Source: VXYL01 sp965243175
Lineage (GTDB): Bacteria > Pseudomonadota > Gammaproteobacteria > Pseudomonadales > Azotimanducaceae
Direction of reading: 5' to 3'
DNA length: 64,000 bases
Assembly: GCA_965243175.1 (NCBI GenBank)
Contig: OZ251532.1
Location: 1,860,001-1,924,000, forward strand
The position numbers were made by a program, and so were the translations under genes. Below, one piece after another: positions 17,345 to 26,308 of this stretch; within the stretch, counting starts at the first letter, position 1, and the number at the start of each line of letters is the position of its first letter. The notes below the pieces were generated by a model. That model made no database searches. It had not been told where the DNA came from and saw nothing but the letters and a program-made list of their open reading frames with translations.

Positions 17345-18763
17345 ATGACCGAGGCGTTCGTTCCCGTCGTTCTGGCGGGGGGTGCTGGCACCCGGCTGTG
17401 GCCGCTCTCGCGGGAGCGCTATCCGAAGCAGTTCCAGCGGCTGGTCGGCGAGCGGACGATGTTGCAGCACACGCTGGCGCGGCTCGACGGGCTGAACCAT
17501 GCCGCGCCGGTGATCGTCTGCAATCACGACCATCGCTTCGTCGTCGCCGAGCAGTGCCGGCAGCAGGACGTGGCGGTGGGCGCCATCATCCTCGAGCCTG
17601 CGCCGCGCAATACCGCGCCAGCGTTGGCCTTGGCGGCGTTGCGCGTGCTGCGCGATGGCGACGCGACGCTTCTGGCCTTGCCGGCGGATCACCACATTGG
17701 CGACATCGATGCGTTCCGCGCTGCCGTGGAACGGGCACGGCCCTTCGCCGAAGCCGGACGCATCGTCGCCTTCGGCATCGTGCCGTCGCGCCCGGAGACG
17801 GGCTACGGCTACATCCGCGCCGCGGCGGCTCTGGGGCGCGACGGGGTGGCCGAAGTGAGCGCGTTCGTGGAGAAGCCGTCGTTCGATGCCGCCCAGCGCT
17901 ACGTGGCGGCGGGCGACCACTACTGGAACAGCGGCATGTTCATGGCCAAGGCGAGCGTCTTTCTGGACGAGCTGCGCAAGTACCGGCCGGCCATCCACGA
18001 CGCCTGCGCGCAAGCCATCCTCGGCGAATCCCCGGATCTCGATTTCCAACGCCCGGACGACGCATTCCTCGACAGCCCGGCGGATTCCATCGACTACGCG
18101 GTGATGGAGAAGACCGACCGCGCCGTGGTGGTGCCGGTGGACATGGGCTGGAGCGACGTCGGCTCCTGGGGCGCGCTGGCCGAGGTGCTCGGCGCCGAAG
18201 CGGATGCGGACGGCAACACCATCGCTGGCGACGTGCTTGCGGTCGGCACCCGCAACTCGCATCTCGCCGGGCACGACCGGCTCATCGCCGCGGTGGGGCT
18301 CGACGACGCGGTGGTGGTGGAAACCGCCGATGCGGTGCTGGTCGCCGCCAAGGAGCGCGTGCAGGACGTGAAGGAGGTGGTCGCTCGGCTGCGCAGCGAA
18401 GACCGCAGCGAACACCGCGAACACACCACCGTCTATCGGCCCTGGGGCAGCGCCGAGACCTTCAAGTCTGGCGAGGGGTTTCTGGTCAAGCGCATCAGCG
18501 TTTCGCCCGGCGAATCGCTGTCGCTGCAAATGCACCACCACCGCGCCGAACACTGGGTGGTGATTCGCGGGCAGGCCGAAGTGCAGCGGGGCGACGAGAC
18601 CTTCCTGCTCGCCGCCGACGAATCGACCTACATTCCGGCCGGTGTCCGCCACCGCCTGGCGAATCCGGGCCCCGACCCCCTCGACATCATCGAAGTGCAG
18701 GTGGGCAGCCTGCTCTCCGAAGACGACATCGTGCGCTTCGACGACCGCTACGGGAGGCGGTAG
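17345..18763 (+). CDS. manC: Mannose-1-phosphate guanylyltransferase / mannose-6-phosphate isomerase
   Basis: Makes GDP-mannose for surface polysaccharide. The 472-residue protein is the usual bifunctional type II form. The N-terminal nucleotidyltransferase domain has LAGGAGTRLWPLSRERYPKQ (residues 10-29), the PADHHI motif near 118 and FVEKP near 174. The C-terminal cupin isomerase domain begins around 365 with YRPWGSAETFKSGEGFLVKR and has the metal-binding LQMHHHRAEHWVVIRGQA. Homologues are also called algA, xanB or cpsB. It is convergent with the TonB receptor gene, with 18 bp between stops. Confidence 0.95.
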   Translation: MTEAFVPVVLAGGAGTRLWPLSRERYPKQFQRLVGERTMLQHTLARLDGLNHAAPVIVCNHDHRFVVAEQCRQQDVAVGAIILEPAPRNTAPALALAALRVLRDGDATLLALPADHHIGDIDAFRAAVERARPFAEAGRIVAFGIVPSRPETGYGYIRAAAALGRDGVAEVSAFVEKPSFDAAQRYVAAGDHYWNSGMFMAKASVFLDELRKYRPAIHDACAQAILGESPDLDFQRPDDAFLDSPADSIDYAVMEKTDRAVVVPVDMGWSDVGSWGALAEVLGAEADADGNTIAGDVLAVGTRNSHLAGHDRLIAAVGLDDAVVVETADAVLVAAKERVQDVKEVVARLRSEDRSEHREHTTVYRPWGSAETFKSGEGFLVKRISVSPGESLSLQMHHHRAEHWVVIRGQAEVQRGDETFLLAADESTYIPAGVRHRLANPGPDPLDIIEVQVGSLLSEDDIVRFDDRYGRR

Positions 18764-18781
18764 CGGCGACGAGACACGCCT

Positions 18782-21061
18782 CTACCAACCGATGTCCACG
18801 CCCACTGTCGCGGTACGCCCCTTGTTCGGGCGGGCACCGTAGGGGTGGCGGCCAACCAGATCGTCGGCATCGGCGATGTTCTCCAAGCGCAGGAAGACGC
18901 TGGACCGCGGGCGGTACGCGAAGCGCAGCAGCACGTCCGCGACCAGCGAGTCGTCGGTCTTCTCGAAGCTGCCGCAGGAAGCCCGCACGCATACCGCATC
19001 GACGTAGTTCATCGATGCGCTGGCCGACCAGCGGCCATGGTTCAGATGCACCGCGGCGTGAAGCTGCTGGTTTGGAATGTAGGGGAGCGGATCCCCGGCG
19101 CTCACGTCGCCGAAGAAATCGGTGTCCGCGATGTCGGTGTCGAACTCGCCGTCGAGCCGTGTGTAGGCCACTTCGAGCAGCGCCTCCGCCCTTGACGCGG
19201 GCGCGGTCAAGTCCACTTCGGCGGCCAGTTCCAGCCCGCGCACCGTGGCGGCGTCGCCGTTGAAGGCGTCGCCGATTTCGCACTCCACGCCGGAGGACGA
19301 CGTGCATTCGCCGAGCAGGTTGTCGTAGTCGCTCAGGAAGCCCATGAGTTCGAGGCGAGCGCGGTCCGTGGCGACGCGAACGCCGAGTTCGTAGTTGAGC
19401 GCTTCCTCGGCATCCACCCCCGGGGCGTTGGACGGCGCGGTGAAGCCCTTGTGAACCCCCGCCACCAGCGTCGCCGAATCGCCGATTCGATACAGCGCGG
19501 ACAAGCCCGGCAGCAGCACCCGGGTGCTGTTGGCACGGGTGCTGCGCAGATTGCTGGCGGCGCGGGAACTCGGGTCGTCGGTGCGCCCGTTGCGCGTCTC
19601 GTAGCGGACGCGGCTTTGGTCGATGTCCTCGTAGCGCAAGCCGGGAATCAAGGTCCAAGCGCCGAACTCGATGCGGTCCTGCACGAAGACAGCGATGGCT
19701 TCGGCGCGCTGGATGCGATTGCCGGCGTTACCGAGCAGCCCGAGGTCGTCCAGCACCAGAGCGCCGCCGCGTTGGCTATAGCTGCTGTTGCGCTGCAGGC
19801 GCTGTTCGTCGTCCTCGTGGTAGCGGATGCCCAGGCTCAGCTCGTGGCTCGCGGCCCCGAACGAACGTTCCACGCGGGTGCGCAGCTGGATGCCTTGGGA
19901 GACGTACTCGCGGTCGTTGGCGCGGATCTGGATGCTGCCCGGCGGCGTGTCCCTCGTGCCGTGCAGGATCGACGCCAGTTCCATCGCCGAGAGGCCGCGG
20001 ATGCCCGTGCCACGGTTGACCGACTGGACGACGCTCGCCCAGCTGACCCTCGACAGCGTCTGCGCGTTCGCGCTGCCGTCGAGGTCGATGCCCTCGGTCT
20101 TGAACCAGTTGCGGGCGTGGGTGTTGCGGTAGCCGGTGACCGCGACCTCGAAGGCGTCCCCCAGATACTCGTAGCGGGCGATGGCCTGGCGGTGTTCGGT
20201 GTCGATTCGGTCCAGCTGCGAGATGCCGTAGCGACGGTAGGGCGAAGCGCGGAAATCCGCATCCGTCAAGCCGAGATAGCTCTGCTCCGAGCCTTGGTCC
20301 GCGCTTTGCAGTTTCAGATGGACGCGGTGCGGGCCGCTGCCGTGGGCGAGCTTCAGCGTGTAGTCACGCACGTCGAGGCCGGAATCGCCGCCACGGTCGA
20401 CGTCCTGGTAGCCGTCCGAGAACCACTGGTGGGTTTCGAGCAGGAAGCCGAAGCCGGAATCGGCCGTGCCGCCGTAGGTGGCGTGCAGGCGGTTGCTGGC
20501 GTGCTGGCCGAGTTCCGCGAACACGCGCCCGCTGCGTTCCGCCGGAATCGGCGTGGAGAGGAAGTTCACCGCGCCGCCGATGGTGTACGGCCCTTCGGCG
20601 ATGGCGGCCGGCCCTTTCAGCACCTCCACGCCAGCCATGCGGCCGGACGTGGGGAAGTAGTAGGCGGAAGGCGCGGAATACGGCGCGGGGGCGATCAGTA
20701 CGCCGTCTTCGAGCAAGGTGATGCGGGCGCTGCGCTCGGTGGCGACCCCGCGAATGCCGATGTTGGGGCGCAGCCCGAAGCCGTCCTCCACTTGAACGGC
20801 GAGCCCCGGAATGCTCCGCATGGTGCGCTGCACGTCCGCGTAGGCGAACTGCGCCAGCTGCTCCGCGTCGATGACGTGGCCGACGCCCGGCGTCTCCTCG
20901 TGGACGCCCAGGATGGTGACGACTTCGAGCGCGGGGGCTTCCTCCGTGCTTTGTGCCGGATCGCTCTCGCCGTCCGCAGCCGCAAGCGGCAGCGCGACCA
21001 CGACGGCAGCCGCGGTGGCCAGCCCCTTGGCCAGCCGCATGGCGGGGGTCTCCTTCAACAT
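18782..21061 (-). CDS. TonB-dependent siderophore/iron receptor (FecA-like)
   Basis: 759-residue outer-membrane receptor. Signal sequence to about residue 30, then the plug domain with the near-TonB box LEVVTILG, GLRPNIGIRGVATERSARIT and VEVLKGPAAIAEGPYTIGGA, then a 22-strand barrel ending in aromatic W (TATVGVDIGW). The plug most resembles the ferric-citrate receptor FecA family, but the N-terminal signalling domain that FecA uses with FecIR is absent, and no sigma/anti-sigma pair is nearby. AGGAG precedes the ATG at 21061 by seven bases; a second ATG at MRLAKG has an equally good site. The upstream Fur box predicts iron repression. Confidence 0.92.
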   Translation of the reverse strand: MLKETPAMRLAKGLATAAAVVVALPLAAADGESDPAQSTEEAPALEVVTILGVHEETPGVGHVIDAEQLAQFAYADVQRTMRSIPGLAVQVEDGFGLRPNIGIRGVATERSARITLLEDGVLIAPAPYSAPSAYYFPTSGRMAGVEVLKGPAAIAEGPYTIGGAVNFLSTPIPAERSGRVFAELGQHASNRLHATYGGTADSGFGFLLETHQWFSDGYQDVDRGGDSGLDVRDYTLKLAHGSGPHRVHLKLQSADQGSEQSYLGLTDADFRASPYRRYGISQLDRIDTEHRQAIARYEYLGDAFEVAVTGYRNTHARNWFKTEGIDLDGSANAQTLSRVSWASVVQSVNRGTGIRGLSAMELASILHGTRDTPPGSIQIRANDREYVSQGIQLRTRVERSFGAASHELSLGIRYHEDDEQRLQRNSSYSQRGGALVLDDLGLLGNAGNRIQRAEAIAVFVQDRIEFGAWTLIPGLRYEDIDQSRVRYETRNGRTDDPSSRAASNLRSTRANSTRVLLPGLSALYRIGDSATLVAGVHKGFTAPSNAPGVDAEEALNYELGVRVATDRARLELMGFLSDYDNLLGECTSSSGVECEIGDAFNGDAATVRGLELAAEVDLTAPASRAEALLEVAYTRLDGEFDTDIADTDFFGDVSAGDPLPYIPNQQLHAAVHLNHGRWSASASMNYVDAVCVRASCGSFEKTDDSLVADVLLRFAYRPRSSVFLRLENIADADDLVGRHPYGARPNKGRTATVGVDIGW

Positions 21062-21098
21062 GGAGCACTCCTGTCCAAATGGAAAAGCAGAAAGTAGC

Positions 21099-21117
21099 GT
21101 TAATGATATTCATTTGC
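21099..21117 (-). promoter_or_regulatory. Fur box upstream of the TonB-dependent receptor
   Basis: GTTAATGATATTCATTTGC matches the 19-bp Fur consensus GATAATGATAATCATTATC at 15 positions and keeps the ATGATA-TCAT core. It lies 38 bp upstream of the receptor start, where a bound repressor would cover the promoter. The local A/T richness stands out in this GC-rich window. Confidence 0.8.
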
Positions 21118-21147
21118 AACAACTGATTTTCGCGCATGGTCAGCCTG

Positions 21148-21199
21148 CTGGGAGCGCGGGCGTCCCGCCCGCATGCAGGCGAGACGCCTGCGTTCCCAG
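21148..21199. repeat. REP-like element: two hairpins inside an outer stem
   Basis: Arms GCGGGCG/CGCCCGC (21156-21162 and 21166-21172) and GCAGGCG/CGCCTGC (21075+ offset: 21175-21181 and 21185-21191) each form a perfect 7-bp stem with a 3-base loop. They are enclosed by CTGGGAGC/GTTCCCAG (21148-21155 and 21192-21199), an 8-bp stem with one G-T pair. The result is a compact three-way junction between the receptor promoter and the end of the symporter gene. It resembles dispersed repetitive extragenic palindromes. Confidence 0.6.
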
Positions 21200-21266
21200 G
21201 CTTGCCGACCACAAGGCGCAGGCGGCGACGTCGTTTGGGAGGGTGCGCTCCCGAGAGAGCGGTCGC

Positions 21267-22874
21267 CTACGTGCCGGAGAGGCTTTCCTTGCCAACCTCG
21301 TCCAAGGCATCGGCAGTGGTGACGTTGGCGGCGCCGCTGCCCGTTCGAGTGGCCGTTCGTCCGGTTTTTTCGGCCTCGACCTCGCGACGATCGTTCAATG
21401 CGGCGACGATCTCGGCGTGGCGTTGGCGGGTGAGGCCATAGTGCGTGTAGCACCAAATCGAAACGATGGAGAAGCCTGCGACGATCGGACCGTAGAACAG
21501 GCCCAGGTGGAGCAGCGTCTCCGGCGGCACATCGGCGGCGGTCTGGATGTGGGCGCCCCGTGGCCAGCTGATGATGTCCAGCCCGACGCCGCCGAGGAAC
21601 GTCCCGAAGCCGGACGTCGCCTTGGCGGAGAACGAGACGGCGCCGAAGAAGATGCCCTCCTGCCGCACGCCCGTCTCGAACTCGTGCTCGTCCGCCACGT
21701 CCGCCATCATCGAGCCGAAGGCGACGAAGGCGAGCTGCAGAATCAGCCCCTGGACAAACTTGAACGCCAGCAGAATGGAGAACAGGGCGTCCGTGCCGTT
21801 CTCCGGCAACGACTCGAAGAGCCGCAGGACCACCGGGAACACTTGGCAGACCGCCCACACCGCCGTCCCCAGCATCACGCCGGTGCGCTTGCCGGCGTAG
21901 CGCAGGATGGGCACCACCAGAAACACGCCGCACAGCAGGCCGAGCACGGTGCCCATGTTCAGCCACATCATCTCGCGGCCGGTGAGTTCCCAGAAGTACT
22001 GGAACATGTAGAGATCGAGCGCGCCGTTCACGCCCGCCATCACGTAGACCACCAGCACGCCGAAGAACAGCCAGCGGAACGAACGGTTGGTGAAGCCGGC
22101 GAAGAGGTCCCACACCACTTGCGCGAACACGTTGCGCTTCGGTTTCGGCGCGGGTTCCGAGAGGTGCCGCACTTCCTTCTGCGTACCGATGGCGGAATAC
22201 CAGATCGTCGCCACCATCAGCACGCCGAGGGTGATGGCGAAGGGCGCGTAGTTCGCCACCTCGGTGCGCCCGCCGCGCGCTTCGCCGAAGAAGTAGCCCA
22301 GCCCGATGATGGACACCGCCGCCACGCCGATGGCCGCGAAGAACTGCCGAAACGCGACGATGCGGTTGCGTTCGTTGTAGTTCTCCGTCATCTCGGCGCC
22401 GAGCGCGAGGTGCGGCACGTGGTAGAGCGTCATCGCCCCCCGCGTGAGGATCGCGAACAGCGTCAGCCAGGCGAACAGCCCCCATTCGCCCAACGTCTCG
22501 ACGTTCCCCGGCGGCCACAGCAGCCCAACGAAGGCCAGCGCCAACGGCACCGCCGAGGCGTACATGAACGGATGCCGCCGCCCAAGCCGCGACTTCCAGT
22601 TGTCCGACAGCGAGCCCGCGAGGGGATCGGTAACGGCGTCGAAGAGCAGCGCGATCATCAGCGCCAGCCCGGCGAGCGTGCCCGGCAGCTCCAGCACCTG
22701 GTTGTAGTAGAAGAGAACGAACAGCCCGAAGGCCGTGTTCTTCAGCCCCTCGGCGAACTGCCCCACCCCGAATGCCAGCTTGCTGGAAAACGGAACCAGA
22801 CGATCTCTGTCGTTGCTCTCGCTCACGGGGGCGAGAGTAGCAGATGCGGCCAAGGCGGCGCGGAACTCCGACAT
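21267..22874 (-). CDS. GPH-family (MelB-like) MFS cation:sugar symporter
   Basis: About 535 residues with twelve membrane segments. GPH/MelB-type signatures are LAFGVGQFAEGLKNTAFGLF at the start of helix 1 and FDAVTDPLAGSLSDNWKSRL with GRRHPFMYAS in the helix 2-3 loop. FGSMMADVADEHEFETGVRQ is the second-half cytoplasmic motif. Such carriers import glycosides or sulfated/acidic sugars with Na+ or H+. The start is uncertain: ATG at 22874 and GTG at 22826 are possible and neither has a good ribosome site; the GTG would place the conserved helix at a more typical position. Two TonB receptors flank it, suggesting uptake of a substrate from the outer membrane to the cytoplasm. A broken partial copy lies at 25525-26053. 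Confidence 0.88.
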   Translation of the reverse strand: MSEFRAALAASATLAPVSESNDRDRLVPFSSKLAFGVGQFAEGLKNTAFGLFVLFYYNQVLELPGTLAGLALMIALLFDAVTDPLAGSLSDNWKSRLGRRHPFMYASAVPLALAFVGLLWPPGNVETLGEWGLFAWLTLFAILTRGAMTLYHVPHLALGAEMTENYNERNRIVAFRQFFAAIGVAAVSIIGLGYFFGEARGGRTEVANYAPFAITLGVLMVATIWYSAIGTQKEVRHLSEPAPKPKRNVFAQVVWDLFAGFTNRSFRWLFFGVLVVYVMAGVNGALDLYMFQYFWELTGREMMWLNMGTVLGLLCGVFLVVPILRYAGKRTGVMLGTAVWAVCQVFPVVLRLFESLPENGTDALFSILLAFKFVQGLILQLAFVAFGSMMADVADEHEFETGVRQEGIFFGAVSFSAKATSGFGTFLGGVGLDIISWPRGAHIQTAADVPPETLLHLGLFYGPIVAGFSIVSIWCYTHYGLTRQRHAEIVAALNDRREVEAEKTGRTATRTGSGAANVTTADALDEVGKESLSGT

Positions 22875-22976
22875 CCCCCGGCACCGCAATGCAAGCGCAC
22901 CGCAGCGAGTCGCAAGCACCCTCGAATGCGGGTGCCGCGAGTCGCGCCGAACCCCGTGAACGCGAGCGGGTTCGGA

Positions 22977-25370
22977 CTAGCGGCCCATTCGATAGCTCAC
23001 TTCCAAGCCGAACCGGCGCGGCTCGCCCCAGTACTTGGTGATGGTGCCGGAGCGGCTGTCGCCGGACGAGAGGTCCACCGCGGTGGGATAGTAGAGGCGG
23101 CCCAGCAGGTTCGTGCCCCACAGGGAAACGGCCGTCCGCCCGTTCGCCATGGCCCAGCTGATGCGCGCGTCGAGGAGTCCGTACTTGCCCTGCCGCGAAG
23201 CGCGCACCGTTTCCAAGGTGTTGAACAGCCGCCCGCGGAAAGCCCAGCCCGCCTGCGCGTTCACCGTGCCGCCGCTGGCCAGCACTTGGGTCTTGCCGAT
23301 GGCGATGCTGTATGTGTAGGGCGAGCCGCGCACCACCTCGGTATCCGAGAGGTCCCGCGTGACGATCACTTCCTGGAAGTCGACGATCTGGTTGTCCTCC
23401 ACGATGAACTCGTCGTACTCGCCATCCATCCAGCCGAACGCGCCAAGGGCGTAGAAGCCACGGCCGAGTTCGGCGCGGAACTCGCCCTCGATGCCGTAGA
23501 GGGTCGCGTCCTGGGCATTGATGAGGTCCGCGGTCGGGTTGCCGTCCACCAGGCGGCCAACCGTGATCTGCTGGTTCTCATAGCTGTTGTGGAACGCCGT
23601 CAGGTTCACCATCACCAGGCCGTCCTTCCAAGTGGATTTCAGGCCACCCTCCCAATTGCCGGAGATCTCCGGCTGGAAGGGGCGCATTCGCACGTCCTGG
23701 TTGAAGCCCCCGGACGAGTAGCCCTTGCTCCATCCGAGATAGAGCATGGCGTCGTCCCGCACGTTCCAGCTGAAGATGATCCTGGGGGTCACTTCGTCGA
23801 ACGACGCGTTCGTGAAGCAGGTGGTGCCGTCTCGCGGCGCCGGTGTGCCCGGAGGACAGACGAGCGTGGGATCCGGTACGCCGATCGAAAGCAACTCGAC
23901 GCGCTCGAAATCGCGGTCGTCTTCCGTATAGCGCGCCCCGGCGGTGACGGACAAGCTCTCGGCGAAGCGCCAAGTCACTTCGCCGAACACGGCTCTGGAG
24001 TCGTTGTAGCCATGCAGATACTGGGTACGGCTGCCGCCGATTTGCACCCCGCCCTGCGCGAACTGGCCCAAAGTGAGGCCGGGAATGACCGAAGGGGCGC
24101 ACCAGACCGGCCAAGCGGCGCAGTCCGGCGCGACGGCGCCACGCAGGATGGGCACATCCAAGCTGTTCGATGCTTCTTCCTCGAACAGGTAGATGCCCAC
24201 CACCCAGTCGAGGGAGTCTTCGAGGGCGGCGCCGCCAAGCCGGAACTCGTGCGACCACTGCTTGGCGGAATTGTCGTCCACGCCCAGCACCTCCAGGAAG
24301 GAGGAGGACATCGCGTTGTCGGATGCCCAGCCCCACGAGCCGTTGAAATCGGTCACGTCGCGGTAGGACACGAGGTAGGTCAGATCGCCGAATCCCAGGT
24401 CCACGTTCAAATCCAGAGTGGCACCGTAAGCGTCCACCTCGCTTTCGGGATCCGGGTCGTTGTCGTTGGAGACGTAGGGCTGCGTGGCGTTGCAGGCATC
24501 CCGAATCTCGTCGTACACATTGAAGACGAAGGCCATGAGCGGAAGGAAAGCGCCCGTCTGCGAACCGTTGTCCGGCTCCGTCCACTCGCAGCTGCCCAGA
24601 GAGGAGAGCTCGCGGACGCGCTGCGCCTCGATGATCAGGTCCGCCGTGACCCGATCGTTCGGCGCATACCTGAACGAAAGCCGAGCGCCTTGGGCGTTCT
24701 CGTCGTTCCAGTCCTCGCCAGTGGCCGTGTTGCGAACGTAGCCGTCCGACTTCCGATGCTGAACCGCCAAGCGCGCCGCGAGCGTATCGCTGATCGGCAC
24801 GTTGACCATCCCCTCCGCGGTGACGATGCCGTCGTTGCCGACGCCGGCGCCAACGGCGTAGTCGAACTCGTTGCGCGGGCGGTTGCTGACGACATGCACC
24901 AGACCGGCAGTGGTGTTGCGGCCGAACAGCGTGCCCTGCGGCCCCCGCAACACTTCCACCCGTTCGATGTCCAGGAAGTCGAACACGCCGCCCTGCGGTC
25001 GGCCCAGGTAGATGCCATCCACATAGGTGCCGATCTTCGGATCGTGTACCGGTGCCCAGTTCACCTGGCCGATGCCCCGCAGGAACACCTGCGCCGTGTT
25101 CTTGTTCACGCCGGAGTTCAGAAATTGCAGGTTCGGCGTGACGTTCGTGAGCTCTCGCAAGTCGTGTATGCCGCGATCGCGCAGCATCTCCTCGGACATC
25201 GCCGTGAGCGGAATGGGCACGTCCTGCGCGGATTCCTCCCGGCGCCGGGCGGTAACGATGAGCTCCTCCAGCGGCTGAGCGCCATCCTCCTGTTCCGCGT
25301 ACGCCTCTGGCATGGCGAGGACGGCGGCGAGAATGAAGCTGACTGGGCTGACCAACGAGCTGAGACGCAT
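22977..25370 (-). CDS. TonB-dependent receptor
   Basis: 797-residue outer-membrane receptor with signal peptide (ending near PEAYA), TonB box LEELIVTARRREESAQDVPI, plug signatures VFLRGIGQVNWAPVHDPKIG and VEVLRGPQGTLFGRNTTAG, and barrel with the usual AGARYTEDDRDF and GWSKGYSSGGFNQDVRMRPF motifs, ending EVSYRMGR. This is the large receptor group common in marine and catabolic proteobacteria, often for carbohydrates, aromatic compounds or lipids rather than iron. The ATG at 25370 follows AGGAGGAAG. A 17-bp perfect palindromic site lies directly upstream and no Fur box is seen, so regulation probably differs from the other receptor. The substrate cannot be read from sequence; the adjacent symporter suggests a sugar-like compound. 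Confidence 0.93.
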   Translation of the reverse strand: MRLSSLVSPVSFILAAVLAMPEAYAEQEDGAQPLEELIVTARRREESAQDVPIPLTAMSEEMLRDRGIHDLRELTNVTPNLQFLNSGVNKNTAQVFLRGIGQVNWAPVHDPKIGTYVDGIYLGRPQGGVFDFLDIERVEVLRGPQGTLFGRNTTAGLVHVVSNRPRNEFDYAVGAGVGNDGIVTAEGMVNVPISDTLAARLAVQHRKSDGYVRNTATGEDWNDENAQGARLSFRYAPNDRVTADLIIEAQRVRELSSLGSCEWTEPDNGSQTGAFLPLMAFVFNVYDEIRDACNATQPYVSNDNDPDPESEVDAYGATLDLNVDLGFGDLTYLVSYRDVTDFNGSWGWASDNAMSSSFLEVLGVDDNSAKQWSHEFRLGGAALEDSLDWVVGIYLFEEEASNSLDVPILRGAVAPDCAAWPVWCAPSVIPGLTLGQFAQGGVQIGGSRTQYLHGYNDSRAVFGEVTWRFAESLSVTAGARYTEDDRDFERVELLSIGVPDPTLVCPPGTPAPRDGTTCFTNASFDEVTPRIIFSWNVRDDAMLYLGWSKGYSSGGFNQDVRMRPFQPEISGNWEGGLKSTWKDGLVMVNLTAFHNSYENQQITVGRLVDGNPTADLINAQDATLYGIEGEFRAELGRGFYALGAFGWMDGEYDEFIVEDNQIVDFQEVIVTRDLSDTEVVRGSPYTYSIAIGKTQVLASGGTVNAQAGWAFRGRLFNTLETVRASRQGKYGLLDARISWAMANGRTAVSLWGTNLLGRLYYPTAVDLSSGDSRSGTITKYWGEPRRFGLEVSYRMGR

Positions 25371-25382
25371 GGCTTCCTCCTC

Positions 25383-25399
25383 TCCGCATGTGATGCGGA
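25383..25399 (-). promoter_or_regulatory. Candidate operator upstream of the TonB receptor
   Basis: TCCGCATGTGATGCGGA is a perfect 7-bp inverted repeat with a GTG spacer, immediately upstream of the ribosome binding site of the receptor gene. Size and symmetry fit a dimeric repressor site; it could equally form a small mRNA hairpin next to the ribosome site. Confidence 0.45.
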
Positions 25400-25465
25400 C
25401 GTCGTGTGAGACACCATCAACACCCTGACGTTCGGCATTGTAGTCCCAAGTGCGGCACAAGACGC

Positions 25466-25497
25466 TCTATCGGGCTCGCTTCGGCCATGCGGAGGCC
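25466..25497. repeat. Direct repeat, left copy (hicB-derived)
   Basis: 32 bp matching 26115-26146 at 29 positions in the same orientation, with the core ATCGGGCTCGCTTCGGCC. On the minus strand both copies encode MAEASPIER/VAEASPIER. The right copy is inside hicB, so the left copy looks like a stray piece of hicB left on the other side of the symporter fragment. Confidence 0.65.
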
Positions 25498-25524
25498 GCG
25501 TCCAGGCTGGCGAGGGTTTCTGGT

Positions 25525-26053
25525 CGTAGTTCGCCACCTCGGTGCGCCCGCCGTGCGCTTCGCCGAAGAAGTAGCCCAGCCCGATGATGGACACCGCCGC
25601 CACGCCGATGGCCGCGAAGAACTGCCGAAACGCGACAATGCCGTTGCGTTCGTTGTAGTTCTCCGTCATCTCGGCGCCGAGCGCCAAGTTGAGGCACGTG
25701 GTAGAGCGTCATCGCCCCCCGCGTGAGGATCGCGAACAGCGTCAGCCAGGCGAACAGCCCCCACTCGCCCAGCGTCTCGACATTCCCCGGCGGCCACAGC
25801 AGCCCAACGAAGGCCAGCGCCAACGGCACCGCCGAGGCGTACATGAACGGATGCCGCCGCCCAAGCCGCGACTTCCAGTTGTCCGAGTGCGAGCCAGCAA
25901 GCGGGTCGGTAGCCGCATCGAAGAGCAGCGCGATCATCAGCGCCAACCCGGCGAGCGTCCCCGGCAGCTCCAGCACCTGGTTGTAGTAGAAGAGAACGAA
26001 CAGCCCGAAGGCCGTGTTCTTCAGTCCCTTGGCGAACTGCCCCACCCCGAATG
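25525..26053 (-). pseudogene. Truncated, frameshifted duplicate of the GPH symporter gene
   Basis: Nearly identical to 22247-22774 of the intact symporter gene, with only scattered substitutions. It covers roughly the first five or six helices, from VGQFAKGLKNTAFGLFVLFY to YFFGEAHGGRTEVANY, and lacks both the start region and the C-terminal half. One extra base near 25688 shifts the frame between TLYHVPQL and ALGAEMTENYNER. It cannot make a functional carrier. Its right end is fused directly to hicB and its left end lies in the upstream region of the TonB receptor. Confidence 0.9.
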
Positions 26054-26308
26054 GCCGGAGAGGCGGATGAGCGGAACGGTGACTAGCGTGGCCCCTTCCG
26101 GGGGCGAGACCCGTTCGATCGGGCTCGCTTCGGCCACGGGGAGGCCATCAGCTTCCGTCTCGGTCACATAGTCCCTTAGCGCTTCCTCGGCGTGCGGCAA
26201 GGCGTCGTCCATAGTCTCGCCCATCGCCACGATGCCCGGCAGGTCGGGGAACGTCACGCCGTAGGCACCTGCCTCGCCGTCGAGGAAGGCGGGGTATCTG
26301 GACGTCAG
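26021..26308 (-). pseudogene. hicB: HicB-family antitoxin, C-terminally truncated and fused to transporter sequence
   Basis: The reading frame gives RYPAFLDGEAGAYGVTFPDL followed by PGIVAMGETMDDALPHAEEA and LRDYVTETEADGLPVAEASP, the conserved HicB core. Near LVTVPLIRLSG the match ends at about 26054 and the frame enters the symporter fragment before stopping at 26021, so the C-terminal DNA-binding ribbon-helix-helix is lost. The only initiator at the expected place is a CTG at 26308, positioned as in a coupled ATGA-type overlap with the hicA TGA and preceded by AAGGAG; a GTG at 26257 would cut into the conserved domain. Probably non-functional. Confidence 0.75.
26115..26146. repeat. Direct repeat, right copy (inside hicB)
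   Basis: Partner of 25466-25497 (29 of 32 bases). The pair brackets the symporter fragment and could mark the recombination that created this junction. Confidence 0.65.

Noticed and set aside
20871..25409. A 1512-codon open frame on the plus strand
   Set aside because: It mirrors the TonB receptor and symporter genes on the other strand; GC-rich third positions keep antisense frames open. It is low in conserved motifs and spans clear gene boundaries.
25466..26146. Insertion sequence bounded by the 32-bp repeats
   Set aside because: The repeats are direct, imperfect and hicB-derived, and the interval encodes only a transporter fragment without transposase or inverted ends.
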